64,000 bases of DNA from Bacillus sp. es.034 (GCF_002563655.1 NZ_PDIY01000001.1:3384001-3448000), one strand, 5' to 3'; positions 31,520 through 41,539 are shown, numbered from the stretch's first letter. Numbers and translations: made by a program. Notes: generated by a model from the sequence alone, not told the origin.

Positions 31520-33552
31520 CCTATATTCACCACCCCTAAACTTTGTACTTCTACATTTGCTTCTAATTCGTTATACGAAATGATTGGTACCTGTGGAAAA
31601 TATCTTTCCGTTAACTGTCTTACATACATTCTCACTGCAGGAGAACACAGAATGACGGGGGATTCCTCCATAAGGGATAGCTGTTCCACTTGTGAGGCGA
31701 CAGCTTCCAGAATGCCCTGGGAATCATTGGGATCCATGGATAAATAGTTGCCGTGCTCTGTCTGCTGAATGGCATCGGCAATCATTTTCTCCACCTTGCC
31801 GCTCATGGTGACCACTTTCAAGGAAGTGTCCCCTTGAACATATTGATTGGTGATTTGCCTGGCTAGTGACTGTCTTACATACTCTGCTAACAAATCTGTA
31901 TCCGAACTCATCTTCCCGTAGTCGGCAAGTGTTTCGAAGATGATCGGTAGATTCCGGATGGATACATTTTCTTTTAATAGTTTGGCGAGTACCTTTTGTA
32001 CTTCTCCGACGGTCAATGGATTCGGTGTCACTTCCTCCACGAGTATCGGATAGGATTCCTGCAGATGATCGATGAGCTGCTTCGTTTCCTGCCTGCCAAG
32101 AAGTTCGTGTGCATTATTCTTAATCATCTCCGTAATGTGGGTTGACACCACAGAAGGGGGATCTACCACGGTATACCCGAATATCTCTGCCTGCTCCTTC
32201 ATATCTTCTGCTATCCATTTAGCGGGAAGGCCGAAAGACGGCTCAATCGTATCGATTCCTTCAATGGAGTCATCTTCCACCCCTGGACTCATGGCCAGAT
32301 AATGATCTAAGAGAAGTTCCCCACGAGCCATTTCATTTCCTTTGATCTTCAACCGATATTCGTTCGGCTGAAGCTGGATATTATCCCGGATCCTGACAAC
32401 GGGGATGACCAGGCCAAGCTCGATGGCCAATTGTCGTCTGATCATCACGATCCTGTCAAGAAGGTCTCCCCCCTGGTTTGTATCTGCAAGTGGAATCAAT
32501 CCATATCCGAACTCAAATTCAATCGGATCGACATTAAGAAGATTTACGACGCTTTCAGGACTCTTCATTTCATCCTGCTCCACCTCTTCCTCCATTTCAA
32601 GGATGTCCGTTTCACTTTCTTTAGGTGTCCTTGACAACATATAACCACCGATCCCGAGGAGGGCCGCTACCGGTATCGTCAGAATATCGTTGATTGGCGT
32701 GGCTACGCCCAGCATGAAAATAGTGAATCCGGATACATAGAGCATGACAGGATATGCCAGAAGCTGATTCATGATATCCTGCCCCAGATTTCCTTCAGAC
32801 GCAGCCCTCGTCACGACGATACCTGTTGCTGTCGATATTAACAGGGCCGGGATTTGACTGACGATCCCGTCGCCGACAGTCAGAAGTGAGTACCGGGTTG
32901 CTGCCTCTGCGATAGGGAGCCCTTGTTGGGTCATTCCGATGATGATACCAAATATCAGGTTGATCAAGACGATGACGATCCCGGCGATGGCATCACCCTT
33001 TACAAATTTGGATGCTCCGTCCATCGCTCCATAGAAATCCGCTTCTCTTCCTACTTTTTCACGGCGGTTTCTTGCATCGTGTTCTGAGATCATCCCGGCA
33101 TTTAAATCAGCATCGATACTCATTTGTTTCCCGGGCATGGCATCGAGTGTAAAGCGCGCGGCAACTTCAGATACCCGCTCAGAACCCTTCGTGATGACAA
33201 TAAATTGTATGACGATCAATATGATGAATACAACAAGTCCAACAAGGATATTCCCACCTACAACGAATGTTCCAAAGGTTTCCACAACGTCCCCCGCTTC
33301 ACCCTTACTAAGGATCGATCTCGTTGTGGAAACATTTAGACCCAATCTGAAAAGCGTCAATAATAATAATAGGGAAGGAAATATAGAAAACTGTAATGGT
33401 TCATTCATATTCATGGAAATTAGGAGGACAAGTAATGCAAGTGAAATATTCATGATGATCAATAAGCTCAATAACCAGGATGGGAATGGAATAATAAGCA
33501 TGGCAACGATTAGTATGACACTGGCTAAAACGGATAAATCTCTTGCTGACAT
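31516..33552 (-). CDS. flhA: Flagellar type III export gate protein FlhA
   Basis: Largest membrane component of the export gate, energised by the proton motive force; its cytoplasmic ring docks substrates and chaperones. It has 678 residues with about eight membrane segments in the first 310 residues, the FHIPEP-type region (ARFTLDAMPGKQMSIDADLNAG), and a large C-terminal cytoplasmic domain. Length matches B. subtilis FlhA. Ends in a 4-base overlap with flhF. Confidence 0.97.
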   Translation of the reverse strand: MSARDLSVLASVILIVAMLIIPFPSWLLSLLIIMNISLALLVLLISMNMNEPLQFSIFPSLLLLLTLFRLGLNVSTTRSILSKGEAGDVVETFGTFVVGGNILVGLVVFIILIVIQFIVITKGSERVSEVAARFTLDAMPGKQMSIDADLNAGMISEHDARNRREKVGREADFYGAMDGASKFVKGDAIAGIVIVLINLIFGIIIGMTQQGLPIAEAATRYSLLTVGDGIVSQIPALLISTATGIVVTRAASEGNLGQDIMNQLLAYPVMLYVSGFTIFMLGVATPINDILTIPVAALLGIGGYMLSRTPKESETDILEMEEEVEQDEMKSPESVVNLLNVDPIEFEFGYGLIPLADTNQGGDLLDRIVMIRRQLAIELGLVIPVVRIRDNIQLQPNEYRLKIKGNEMARGELLLDHYLAMSPGVEDDSIEGIDTIEPSFGLPAKWIAEDMKEQAEIFGYTVVDPPSVVSTHITEMIKNNAHELLGRQETKQLIDHLQESYPILVEEVTPNPLTVGEVQKVLAKLLKENVSIRNLPIIFETLADYGKMSSDTDLLAEYVRQSLARQITNQYVQGDTSLKVVTMSGKVEKMIADAIQQTEHGNYLSMDPNDSQGILEAVASQVEQLSLMEESPVILCSPAVRMYVRQLTERYFPQVPIISYNELEANVEVQSLGVVNIG

Positions 33553-33570
33553 TGTTTCTCTCCTAACTGC

Positions 33571-34653
33571 TTACATCTGGTTTTTGATTCGGTAAACATA
33601 AGCTAAAATTTCTGCTATTGCTTTGAAAAATTCTTCAGGTACGGCATCGCCGATTTCTGCCGAGTCGTAGAGCGAACGGGCCAGTGGCCGGTTCTCCACC
33701 ATGACGACGTCATTTTCGCCTGCGATGTATTTTATTTTCTGTGCCAGGTAATCAACACCCTTTGCCACGACATACGGGGCATCCATTTTATCCTCATCAT
33801 ATTTAAGGGCAATGGCAAAGTGAGTAGGATTGGTGATCACCACATCTGCTTCTGGTACTTCCTGCATCATGCGCCGCATGGCCATCTCCCGCTGTCTTTG
33901 CTTAATCTTAGACTTGATGAGGGGGTCACCTTCAACGTTTTTATGTTCGTCTTTCAGGTCCTGTTTTGACATCCGTATGTTCTTCTCAAAATCGTATTTC
34001 TGATAAAGAAAATCAAAAAGAGATAAGAATAATAACGCAAGGGAGGCTGCAATCCCCATCTGAATCGTCAGACTTGCCATGGTCGTCAAGGAATCTCCCA
34101 CCGATTTAAATGACAGACTCAACACCCGGTCGATATTCATCCATAGAACGACAAAGGTAATGGCCCCTACAAATGAAATTTTTAGGATGGATTTTAATAA
34201 TTCGACAATGGCACGCATGGAAAAAATCCGCTTAAACCCTTTGATGGGATCGATCTTCTCCAGTTTAGGCTGTAAGGGCTCTGTCGTGAACATCACGCCC
34301 ACTTGTATATAATTGGAGATCAAGCCGGCAACGAGGGCGACGAGCATGATCGGACCAAGGAGCAGGGCAATTTCCTTCATCAAGTCCATGGTGATGACTT
34401 GAACGGTATTTTCAGTAAGATCCATGAGCATGTATTCCTGAAACGTTTGATGAAACAAATCAAACACGATGTCCCCTATATAGGAAGCACTGAAGGTCAG
34501 AAATAAAAAGACAGCCAGCAGAATGATGGCCGTATTGACATCCTGACTTTTCGCTGTTTGACCTTTTTTTCTGGCGTCATCCCTTTTTTTCGGGGTTGCT
34601 TTCTCTGTCTTTTCCCCACTGAAATACTGTAGGTCTAATGATAGCCACTGCAA
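33571..34653 (-). CDS. flhB: Export apparatus substrate-specificity switch FlhB
   Basis: Membrane protein that autocleaves and switches export from hook to filament subunits. It has 360 residues: EKTEKATPKKRDDARKKGQ, four membrane segments, and the NPTH autocleavage motif (VVITNPTHFAIALKYDED, His near 278). The best start is TTG at 34653, 8 bases after GGAGG within the end of fliR; the in-frame TTG at 34668 precedes that site. A second FlhB-C-like gene, ylqH, lies at 62580-62861. Confidence 0.96.
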   Translation of the reverse strand: MQWLSLDLQYFSGEKTEKATPKKRDDARKKGQTAKSQDVNTAIILLAVFLFLTFSASYIGDIVFDLFHQTFQEYMLMDLTENTVQVITMDLMKEIALLLGPIMLVALVAGLISNYIQVGVMFTTEPLQPKLEKIDPIKGFKRIFSMRAIVELLKSILKISFVGAITFVVLWMNIDRVLSLSFKSVGDSLTTMASLTIQMGIAASLALLFLSLFDFLYQKYDFEKNIRMSKQDLKDEHKNVEGDPLIKSKIKQRQREMAMRRMMQEVPEADVVITNPTHFAIALKYDEDKMDAPYVVAKGVDYLAQKIKYIAGENDVVMVENRPLARSLYDSAEIGDAVPEEFFKAIAEILAYVYRIKNQM

Positions 34654-34654
34654 T

Positions 34655-35431
34655 TTAGGTGCCTCCAATAATTTTCATTAAATCCCTCATGGTTACAAAC
34701 ATCATTTCAAACAATTTCTGCATGACCGTAAATGTAACCCCCATGACTATGAATAATACAATAAAGGCTACCCCGATTTTTATGGGAAACCCCACCACAA
34801 AGATATTCAACTGGGGTACGGTCCGCGCTACGATTCCTAATGCCACATCTACAAGGAAAAGAGTCGCAACGACAGGGATGGACATCTGAAATGCGATGAT
34901 GAACATGGAATTAAAGGATGTAATAACGTAATCGATTAAGTTCTCATTTCCAAAAGGAATCCAGGGAGAATCAATCGGAATCAATTGATAGCTGTAAAAA
35001 ATCCCATCGAGCAGTAAATGATGACCATTAAGGGCGAGTAATAATAATAGGGCGAATGTATACAAATATTGTCCCGTCAAAGGACTTTGGGCTCCCGTTT
35101 GAGGATCGATCACGTTCGCAATGGCAAATCCCATTTGAAAATCAATGAAGCCCCCTGCTATTTGAATAGCCGTTACAATCATGTAGGCAACAAAACCGAT
35201 CAAAAGACCGATCATGGCTTCTTTCATGATCAAAAGGAAGTATTGTCCGTTGATTTCAAATGCCTTTGAGTCGATTGTATAGTACATGACCCATGATAGG
35301 ACCACTGAGAAGGCGATACGATGCTGTGCAGGTATATTTCGATATGAAAACAGCGGCATTGTGACAAAAAACGCCGAAACCCTCACAAAAACGAGTAGAT
35401 ATACCGATAGTATAGGTACAAGCTCTTCCAT
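34655..35431 (-). CDS. fliR: Flagellar export gate protein FliR
   Basis: Part of the FliPQR channel. It has 258 hydrophobic residues with about six membrane segments (LLVFVRVSAFFVTMPLFSYR at the N terminus). Its stop lies one base before the flhB TTG start; fliQ ends 4 bases upstream. Confidence 0.95.
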   Translation of the reverse strand: MEELVPILSVYLLVFVRVSAFFVTMPLFSYRNIPAQHRIAFSVVLSWVMYYTIDSKAFEINGQYFLLIMKEAMIGLLIGFVAYMIVTAIQIAGGFIDFQMGFAIANVIDPQTGAQSPLTGQYLYTFALLLLLALNGHHLLLDGIFYSYQLIPIDSPWIPFGNENLIDYVITSFNSMFIIAFQMSIPVVATLFLVDVALGIVARTVPQLNIFVVGFPIKIGVAFIVLFIVMGVTFTVMQKLFEMMFVTMRDLMKIIGGT

Positions 35432-35435
35432 TCTA

Positions 35436-35705
35436 CTACCCTACGAACCTTGTTAAATCTGAAAAAATCTGCGAAGTATATGTCACAAGCTTCGTTAACA
35501 TCCAAGGCCCAAAGAATACGATGCCAATCAGCACGGCAACTATTTTCGGAATGAATGCAAGTGTCTGTTCTTGAATTTGGGTTGTCGCTTGAAAAATACT
35601 GACAATCAATCCGACAACCAGGGCCAATAGCAGCAATGGGCCTGACACCACGAGTGTAACGTAGATACCCCTCTCTGCTATGGCAATTACGGATTCAGCA
35701 TTCAT
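35436..35705 (-). CDS. fliQ: Flagellar export gate protein FliQ
   Basis: 89 residues, two membrane segments separated by a short loop (VVGLIVSIFQATTQIQEQTL is the family core). It forms the FliP5Q4R1 export channel with its neighbours. Confidence 0.95.
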   Translation of the reverse strand: MNAESVIAIAERGIYVTLVVSGPLLLLALVVGLIVSIFQATTQIQEQTLAFIPKIVAVLIGIVFFGPWMLTKLVTYTSQIFSDLTRFVG

Positions 35706-35719
35706 GGTAACTCACCTAC

Positions 35720-36385
35720 TTAAAAACTTTGTAAAAGAGATTTTATTACTAAATACCATCCATCCACTAAAACAAATAGTAAAATTTTGAACGGCAATGA
35801 AATCATGACAGGTGGCAGCATCATCATCCCCATAGACATCAAGACACTTGCTACGACCATATCGATGACCAAAAATGGGATGAAAATCATAAACCCTATC
35901 TGAAAAGCCGTCTTGATCTCACTCAATGCGAAAGCCGGCACTAAGGATGTGAGAGGAATATCTTTCACTGATTCGGGACGATCGGCCCCTGAATATTCCA
36001 AAAACAATTCCAGATCCTTCTGTCTCGTCTGCTTACTCATAAATTCTTTAAAAGGAATCGAAGCTTTCGTGTATGCTTCTTCCAGATTGATCTCTTCGTT
36101 AAATAGAGGTGTCAACGCTTCATCATTCACCTCTTGGAATGTAGGAGCCATGATAAAGAAAGTAAGAAATAAAGAAAGTCCGATCAACACCTGATTCGGT
36201 GGCATTTGCTGAGTGGCAAGGGACGTACGGACGAAGGACAGGACGATCATGATCCGGGTAAAGGATGTCATTAATATCAGGATACTGGGTGCAAGGGATA
36301 AGACGGTAAATAGTAACAGCAGTTTTACACTGGTCGACACATCATCCGCTGAGCTACTATTGAAAAACTCCATGAATTCATTCAT
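35720..36385 (-). CDS. fliP: Flagellar export gate protein FliP
   Basis: 221 residues with four membrane segments and the family motifs LTSFTRIMIVLSFVRTSL and PFLVIDMVVASVLMSMGMMM. The ATG at 36385 overlaps the fliO end by 8 bases. Unlike the E. coli protein it lacks a long signal peptide, as is usual in Bacillus. Confidence 0.96.
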   Translation of the reverse strand: MNEFMEFFNSSSADDVSTSVKLLLLFTVLSLAPSILILMTSFTRIMIVLSFVRTSLATQQMPPNQVLIGLSLFLTFFIMAPTFQEVNDEALTPLFNEEINLEEAYTKASIPFKEFMSKQTRQKDLELFLEYSGADRPESVKDIPLTSLVPAFALSEIKTAFQIGFMIFIPFLVIDMVVASVLMSMGMMMLPPVMISLPFKILLFVLVDGWYLVIKSLLQSF

Positions 36386-37025
36386 CTGACTGTTTCCCCT
36401 TATTCTTTAACTCCTCGAGCATCTTCTTCCTACCCTTGTTCATTTCCTCAAGCTGTGATTTCAACTGAGCTTGAAAGGACCTTTCCGTCTTATTCGGCGA
36501 AGATCCCTTGACTCTGTTCATCAAACTTGAAACGGCAGATTTAGTATCGGGAAATTGGGATTCTTCATAATAGGAAAGAATCTCTTCTTTTTCCTTTTCA
36601 TCCCTTACCTCTTTCAATAGCTGAATATCTTCGCCCACACCCAGGACCAATACCTGTTTGCCTACCTTTACGATCTGTACTGAACGGTTCCCCCCAAGTG
36701 GGGTCCCGCCTAAATGATTGATCAATTTTGTTTGTTGAAATGATCTTCCTTTTTGATTAATGAACTTTAATAAAAAATATATGAGTGCCACTACAAAGAT
36801 AAGGGCAACGATCATCTTGAGGTAATCTAAAAACGTAACGGAAGTGGACAGTCCTGATTCAGAACCTTCCACTTCATTCGTTTGCTGCCCCTCACATGTA
36901 TCAGGATGCTCAATGCAGTCTTTCACATTATTCACTTCAGCAAATGCTTTCATATCCCCGGCGGCTGCCGTGAAGATGAAAAGCAATATTGCAAATAGAA
37001 TTTGAAACTTTTTCAACACATGCAC
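36378..37025 (-). CDS. fliO: Flagellar export assembly protein FliO (FliZ of Bacillus)
   Basis: 215 residues: likely signal peptide (1-30, FQILFAILLFIFTAAAG), a short extracellular part with two Cys (CIEHPDTCEG) that could form a disulfide, one membrane segment (about 66-90) and a cytoplasmic domain with the FliO feature GGTPLGGNRSVQIVKVGKQV. FliO assists FliP assembly. Overlaps fliP. Confidence 0.9.
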   Translation of the reverse strand: MHVLKKFQILFAILLFIFTAAAGDMKAFAEVNNVKDCIEHPDTCEGQQTNEVEGSESGLSTSVTFLDYLKMIVALIFVVALIYFLLKFINQKGRSFQQTKLINHLGGTPLGGNRSVQIVKVGKQVLVLGVGEDIQLLKEVRDEKEKEEILSYYEESQFPDTKSAVSSLMNRVKGSSPNKTERSFQAQLKSQLEEMNKGRKKMLEELKNKGKQSDE

Positions 37026-37039
37026 CTTCTTATTAACTG

Positions 37040-37402
37040 TTAGCTTAACGCTTTCTGGATTGCTTCGATTACACGATCAGCCTGGAACGGCTTGACGATA
37101 AAATCCTTCGCACCTGCTTGGATCGCATCGATGACCATTGCTTGTTGGCCCATGGCAGAACACATGATGATTTTCGCAGAGGCATCAATCGACTTGATTT
37201 CCTTCAAGGCAGCTATCCCATCTTTTTCAGGCATGGTAATATCCATCGTCACAAGATCGGGTTTTAACTCCTTATATTTATCCACAGCCTGACTTCCATC
37301 TGCTGCTTCCCCTACTACGTCAAATCCATTTTTCGTTAAAATATCTTTAATCATCATTCTCATAAAGGCTGCATCATCTACAATTAAAATCTTATTCGCC
37401 AT
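37040..37402 (-). CDS. cheY: Chemotaxis response regulator CheY
   Basis: Phosphorylated by CheA, binds FliM and in Bacillus promotes smooth swimming. It has 120 residues, MANKILIVDDAAFMRMMIKD, phospho-acceptor Asp in LVTMDITMPEKDG, Thr/Ser switch in IIMCSAMGQQ and Lys in FIVKPF. The ATG at 37402 is preferred, since the ATG at 37411 immediately abuts GGAGG. Confidence 0.97.
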   Translation of the reverse strand: MANKILIVDDAAFMRMMIKDILTKNGFDVVGEAADGSQAVDKYKELKPDLVTMDITMPEKDGIAALKEIKSIDASAKIIMCSAMGQQAMVIDAIQAGAKDFIVKPFQADRVIEAIQKALS

Positions 37403-37440
37403 TACCCTCATCCTCCATTATCTCTAATAATAATCTTCTA

Positions 37441-38601
37441 TTATTTTAGTTTTTTAATCCGATCACTCTGACTAACAATGTCGGTGATCCTGACACCGAA
37501 GTTCTCATCGATGACAACCACTTCCCCTTTGGCCATCAACTGGCTGTTCACAAGGATATCGACCGGCTCTCCCGCTAACTTATCAAGTTCGATGATCGAA
37601 CCTGACGATAATTCAAGGATGTCTCTGACTGAACGATTTGTTCTTCCGAGCTCCACCGTTACTTGTAGTGGAATATCCAATAGCATATTTAAATTTTTAC
37701 TTTCCTGCTGTCCCAGTGCGGCAGGCTCGAAACTGCTGAATGTAGCCGGTTGTACATGAACGGGTTCAGTCTGTCCGCTTTGTCCCCCAAGATGCTGAGG
37801 GTGAGACTGGTGAGGCGCGTTCGTACTTTCAGGGATCCCACTATATACCGGTTCAGGAACGGCACCCGGTGTTTCCACCATACTCGGCGCAGATGTTGCC
37901 GCCACTTCCTCTGTGGCACCGCCATTCATCAATTCATCCACTAAGCTTCTGGCAAAGGATAGCGGAAGGAGCTGCATGATATTAGAATCAATCAGATCTC
38001 CAATTTTCAACGAAAATGATACTTTAACAAGCAGGTCTTGATCCGGAAGATTGTCTTCCCCTTCTCCCTGGGGAATGTACATGAGATCAATGGATGGAGG
38101 TGAAATATCCACTTTCTTACTGAATACAGTCGACATGGATGTAGCAGCAGAACCCATCATCTGATTCATGGCCTCCTGTACAGCGCTGAGCTGAATTTCC
38201 CCGAGATCCCCGGATGGGTTTCTTCCATCCCCACCAAGCATCAAGTCGGCAATGATGGATGCATCCGATTGTTTGATCACGAGCAAATTCACACCGGAGA
38301 ACCCTTCGGTATACTGAACCTGAATGGCTACATAAGGATGAGGAAACTCCTCTTCTAAATAGTTCTTATCGATGATGGTAACTTTAGGTGTCGTAATTTC
38401 CACCTTCTGATTTAATAAGGTGGAAAGTGCTGTTGCAGAACTTCCAAACGAAATGTTCCCGATTTCTCCCAAAGCATCTTCTTCGATGGAACTGATATAA
38501 TCACTCATCTTAATCTCTTTGCGGTCTTCTACTTTCTCTTCAGGCTCTGCAGAACCACGGAGTAACGCATCTATTTCATCTTGCGATAACATATCACTCA
38601 T
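37441..38601 (-). CDS. fliY: Flagellar switch protein and CheY-P phosphatase FliY
   Basis: C-ring component (FliN family) with CheY-P phosphatase activity. It has 386 residues: N-terminal CheY-binding peptide MSDMLSQDEIDALLRG, CheC-like phosphatase domain with EIGNISFGSSATALS and QEAMNQMMGSAATSMS, a Pro/Gln-rich linker, and a C-terminal SpoA/FliN domain (LDIPLQVTVELGRTNRSVRDILEL). Overlaps fliM by 8 bases. Confidence 0.97.
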   Translation of the reverse strand: MSDMLSQDEIDALLRGSAEPEEKVEDRKEIKMSDYISSIEEDALGEIGNISFGSSATALSTLLNQKVEITTPKVTIIDKNYLEEEFPHPYVAIQVQYTEGFSGVNLLVIKQSDASIIADLMLGGDGRNPSGDLGEIQLSAVQEAMNQMMGSAATSMSTVFSKKVDISPPSIDLMYIPQGEGEDNLPDQDLLVKVSFSLKIGDLIDSNIMQLLPLSFARSLVDELMNGGATEEVAATSAPSMVETPGAVPEPVYSGIPESTNAPHQSHPQHLGGQSGQTEPVHVQPATFSSFEPAALGQQESKNLNMLLDIPLQVTVELGRTNRSVRDILELSSGSIIELDKLAGEPVDILVNSQLMAKGEVVVIDENFGVRITDIVSQSDRIKKLK

Positions 38602-39592
38602 CTTCGTCGTCTCCCCCTTTCAACGAATCTAAAATTTGCACGGCCATTTTTTTATTTGATTTACCAGGCTGTGCAGTGAATTTAGGAATCTCACCTATTT
38701 TAATAGTTAATGGATCATCGATTCGTGTGTTCATTTCAATGACATCACCAATCGAAAGCATAAGGAATTCCTCTATGGTGATGTCTGATTGTCCCAATTC
38801 TGCTACGATCGGAACTTGTGCCCTCTTGATTCTTCTCTCCAGCTGAGCGGTTTCTTCAGGGTTGCTTTCTTTCCGCTTTGATTCCATCCAATAACTGCCG
38901 GATAGTTTCGGAAGGATCGGTTCCAATACAACGTGAGGAATGCAAATATTGATCATTCCACTGGTCTCACCGATCGTTGTATTCAAGGAAATGACCACTA
39001 CGGTTTCATTGGGAGAGACCATTTGCAGAAATTGTGGATTCACTTCAAATTCAGCGAACATTGGATCGACGTCCACCACTGTGCTCCAGGCTTCCCTCAG
39101 ATTTTCAAACGCCTTTTCAAATAGTTGACTCATGATTCTCGTTTCTATTTCCGTCAGACTCTCCACTTTATTGACACTGACCCCTCTGCCCCCCATGACC
39201 CGATCCATCATCGAATAAGCAATATTCGGGTTGATTTCCATGAGGATCCTACCATCCAAAGGCGGCAGTTCATATACGTTCAAAATCGTCATTTTCGGTA
39301 CGGAACGAATAAATTCCTCATAAGGGATCTGATCAGCAGAAGCAACGTTGATTTGAACGTACGTTCTTAGCTGGGCTGAGAAATAGGTCGTTAAAATCCT
39401 TGCGAAATTCTCATGAATCCTCGTTAAGCTTCTGATCTGATCTTTTGAAAAGCGCAGGGCTCTCTTAAAGTCATATACTTTGACTTTCTTCTCTTCTTCT
39501 TCTTTCTTGAAATCATCCGCACTCATCTCCCCGGTATTGAGGGCAGATAACAGAGCATCAATTTCACTTTGTGACAATATTTCACTAGCCAT
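38594..39592 (-). CDS. fliM: Flagellar switch protein FliM
   Basis: Binds CheY-P and forms the C ring with FliG and FliY. It has 332 residues: N-terminal ILSQSEIDALLSAL CheY-binding peptide, the middle domain with the FliG-contact loop DRVMGGRGVS, and the C-terminal SpoA domain. Its last codons overlap fliY. Confidence 0.97.
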   Translation of the reverse strand: MASEILSQSEIDALLSALNTGEMSADDFKKEEEEKKVKVYDFKRALRFSKDQIRSLTRIHENFARILTTYFSAQLRTYVQINVASADQIPYEEFIRSVPKMTILNVYELPPLDGRILMEINPNIAYSMMDRVMGGRGVSVNKVESLTEIETRIMSQLFEKAFENLREAWSTVVDVDPMFAEFEVNPQFLQMVSPNETVVVISLNTTIGETSGMINICIPHVVLEPILPKLSGSYWMESKRKESNPEETAQLERRIKRAQVPIVAELGQSDITIEEFLMLSIGDVIEMNTRIDDPLTIKIGEIPKFTAQPGKSNKKMAVQILDSLKGGDDEDE

Positions 39593-39621
39593 CCCTTCAC
39601 CTCCAAACCTTTCAGGCTTAT

Positions 39622-40047
39622 TTATTGAATCATCATAGAGGTGATATATACTCTTTCTACCGCGCCTTCCTGCATAAGGGAGTTCACTTTGTCTTTAACC
39701 TTTGTCTCGACCAACTCTTTCCCTTTTTTTCCTTGCAGTTCTTCTGCTTTCAATTCTGAAAGCTCTTCTATGATGATATTATTCACTTGAAAATCCCTTT
39801 TCGCCAATTCTTTCTTCGCTTTCTTACTATCCGTTTGAATTTTAAATGAGATACGAATAAAGTCGTTGCTCAATAAATTCGTGGTCATTTCAGGTATGTC
39901 CACCGAGTTTTCAATCACTTCTTCAATGGAGGGACCTTTCGCTTCCTCATCCCCGGAAAACTTCAGCAATACCACCAGTGCTATGACACCAACGAGGGTA
40001 ATGGTCACCAATGAAATCATCATGATGGTCATCGTTTTACTCTTCAA
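39622..40047 (-). CDS. fliL: Flagellar basal body-associated protein FliL
   Basis: Single-pass membrane protein that supports stator function. It has 141 residues, one N-terminal membrane segment (about 8-29) and an extracellular domain ending in VERVYITSMMIQ. It starts with TTG overlapping the swrD stop (TTGA); an ATG at codon 6 is an alternative. Confidence 0.93.
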   Translation of the reverse strand: MKSKTMTIMMISLVTITLVGVIALVVLLKFSGDEEAKGPSIEEVIENSVDIPEMTTNLLSNDFIRISFKIQTDSKKAKKELAKRDFQVNNIIIEELSELKAEELQGKKGKELVETKVKDKVNSLMQEGAVERVYITSMMIQ

Positions 40048-40259
40048 TTTGTACTACCTCCCTCCTGGGGCAGATGAAGCAGATTCACTTTTTGAAAAAA
40101 GGTAAGTGAGCGGGAATTGACCTCATCCACTGATTCTTTCACAACATACCTTCTACCATTTGTTAATAGAATGGTAGTATCGGGAAATGCTTCGACTGTT
40201 TCTATGTATAGGGCATTCAACGTAAACGTTTTACCATTCAGCCTGGTCAATGTAATCAT
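40044..40259 (-). CDS. swrD: Swarming motility protein SwrD (FlbD family)
   Basis: 71-residue FlbD-family protein (MITLTRLNGKTFTLNALYIE). In B. subtilis the homologue (YlzI) raises flagellar torque and is needed for swarming. It lies between flgE and fliL and overlaps fliL by 4 bases. Confidence 0.9.
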   Translation of the reverse strand: MITLTRLNGKTFTLNALYIETVEAFPDTTILLTNGRRYVVKESVDEVNSRSLTFFQKVNLLHLPQEGGSTN

Positions 40260-40315
40260 TCATTTATTGGGAGTGACTGATCTCCTCAGCCACTCCCTTC
40301 CTCCCTTTCAAGGAA

Positions 40316-41539
40316 TTAACGTTTCAAGTTTACAAGTTCCTGCAGGATTTCATCTGACGTTGTGATGATCCGTGTGTTTGCCTGGAATCCACGCTGAGCT
40401 GTAATCATCTCGGTGAATTCTTCTGAGAGGTCTACATTGGACATTTCAAGTGCTCCGGATTGAAGGGAACCTCTGCCATCCCCCGCTACACCCTGATTGG
40501 GAAGACCTGAGTTGTTCGATGCCTGGAACAGATTACTCCCGGCTTTCGTCAACCCTCCTGGATTGGAAAAAGTGGCAAGGGCTAGTTGACTCAACACTCT
40601 CACTTCACCATTTGAAAACACTCCATTTACTTCACCTGAAGAACCGATATTAAAGCTTTCTAGATACCCTTCTGAGTTTCCGTCAACTGTATCCACATTG
40701 GCAGAGGAAGAGCTGTCGAATTGTGTGATTTTGGAAAAATCAAGATCGATTGTTTGTATTTTTTTACCACCAGTTTGGTTATCTAGGGTTATAGGAAAAG
40801 GCATTTGAGAAGTTAATTTTCCTTCTGCGTCGAAATTTAAAGAAGTCGTTTGCCCTGCAGACAATGTAACATCATTTGTAAGACTGGAAATTGTAACTCC
40901 CCATGTATTTTGAGCTGTTTTATTCATTAATAACTTAATACTAATATCCTTACCTAGTGAATCCTTCACTTTGGTTTCTAGCTCAACTTCTGTGCCTATT
41001 GGTGCACTTGACTTCAAATTCCCATTATAAGTAGCCTTACTTGTAGCCTGTGGAGCCATGGTCGTATTCGTATCAATCTTTATATCCGTAGCGCCGCTTT
41101 TATTGACCAATCCGGCAGCATCAACCGGGTACCCTTGAACTAAATTCCCCTGACCCGTCACGAGATTTCCGTTAGAATCCAGGTAAAAGTTGCCGGCGCG
41201 CGTGAACATTTCATTATTTCCTTGTCTCACTACGAAGTAACCATCCCCTGATATAGCGACATCCAATGAGCGTCCGGTAGTTTGAAGACTTCCCTGTGTC
41301 TGGATTGTATCGATGGATGATAATGACGATCCAAGTCCTACTTGCTTTGCGTTCTGACCTCCCCGGTTGTCTGTTGCCCTGCTGGCACCGGACACGGTTT
41401 GGTTCATGAGATCCTGGAACGTGACACGGCCTTTTTTATATCCGTACGTATTCACATTGGCGATATTATTACCGATTACATCTAATTTGGTTTGAAAGTT
41501 TTTCATTCCACTTATACCTGAATACATTGAACGTAGCAT
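40316..41539 (-). CDS. flgE: Flagellar hook protein FlgE
   Basis: Subunit of the hook. It has 407 residues: conserved N terminus MLRSMYSGISGMKNFQTKLD, NIANVNTYGYKKGRVTFQD, then a variable middle, and the conserved C terminus (LSEEFTEMITAQRGFQANTR). It is about 140 residues longer than I recall for B. subtilis FlgE (264), because of an extra D2-type middle domain (about 145-285). That stretch is clearly richer in AT than the flanks. The reading frame is intact. Confidence 0.95.
   Translation of the reverse strand: MLRSMYSGISGMKNFQTKLDVIGNNIANVNTYGYKKGRVTFQDLMNQTVSGASRATDNRGGQNAKQVGLGSSLSSIDTIQTQGSLQTTGRSLDVAISGDGYFVVRQGNNEMFTRAGNFYLDSNGNLVTGQGNLVQGYPVDAAGLVNKSGATDIKIDTNTTMAPQATSKATYNGNLKSSAPIGTEVELETKVKDSLGKDISIKLLMNKTAQNTWGVTISSLTNDVTLSAGQTTSLNFDAEGKLTSQMPFPITLDNQTGGKKIQTIDLDFSKITQFDSSSSANVDTVDGNSEGYLESFNIGSSGEVNGVFSNGEVRVLSQLALATFSNPGGLTKAGSNLFQASNNSGLPNQGVAGDGRGSLQSGALEMSNVDLSEEFTEMITAQRGFQANTRIITTSDEILQELVNLKR

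Noticed and set aside
40316-41539. Frameshift or gene fusion in flgE because of its length
   Set aside because: Both conserved ends are in one uninterrupted frame, and long FlgE with an extra middle domain is common in other bacteria.
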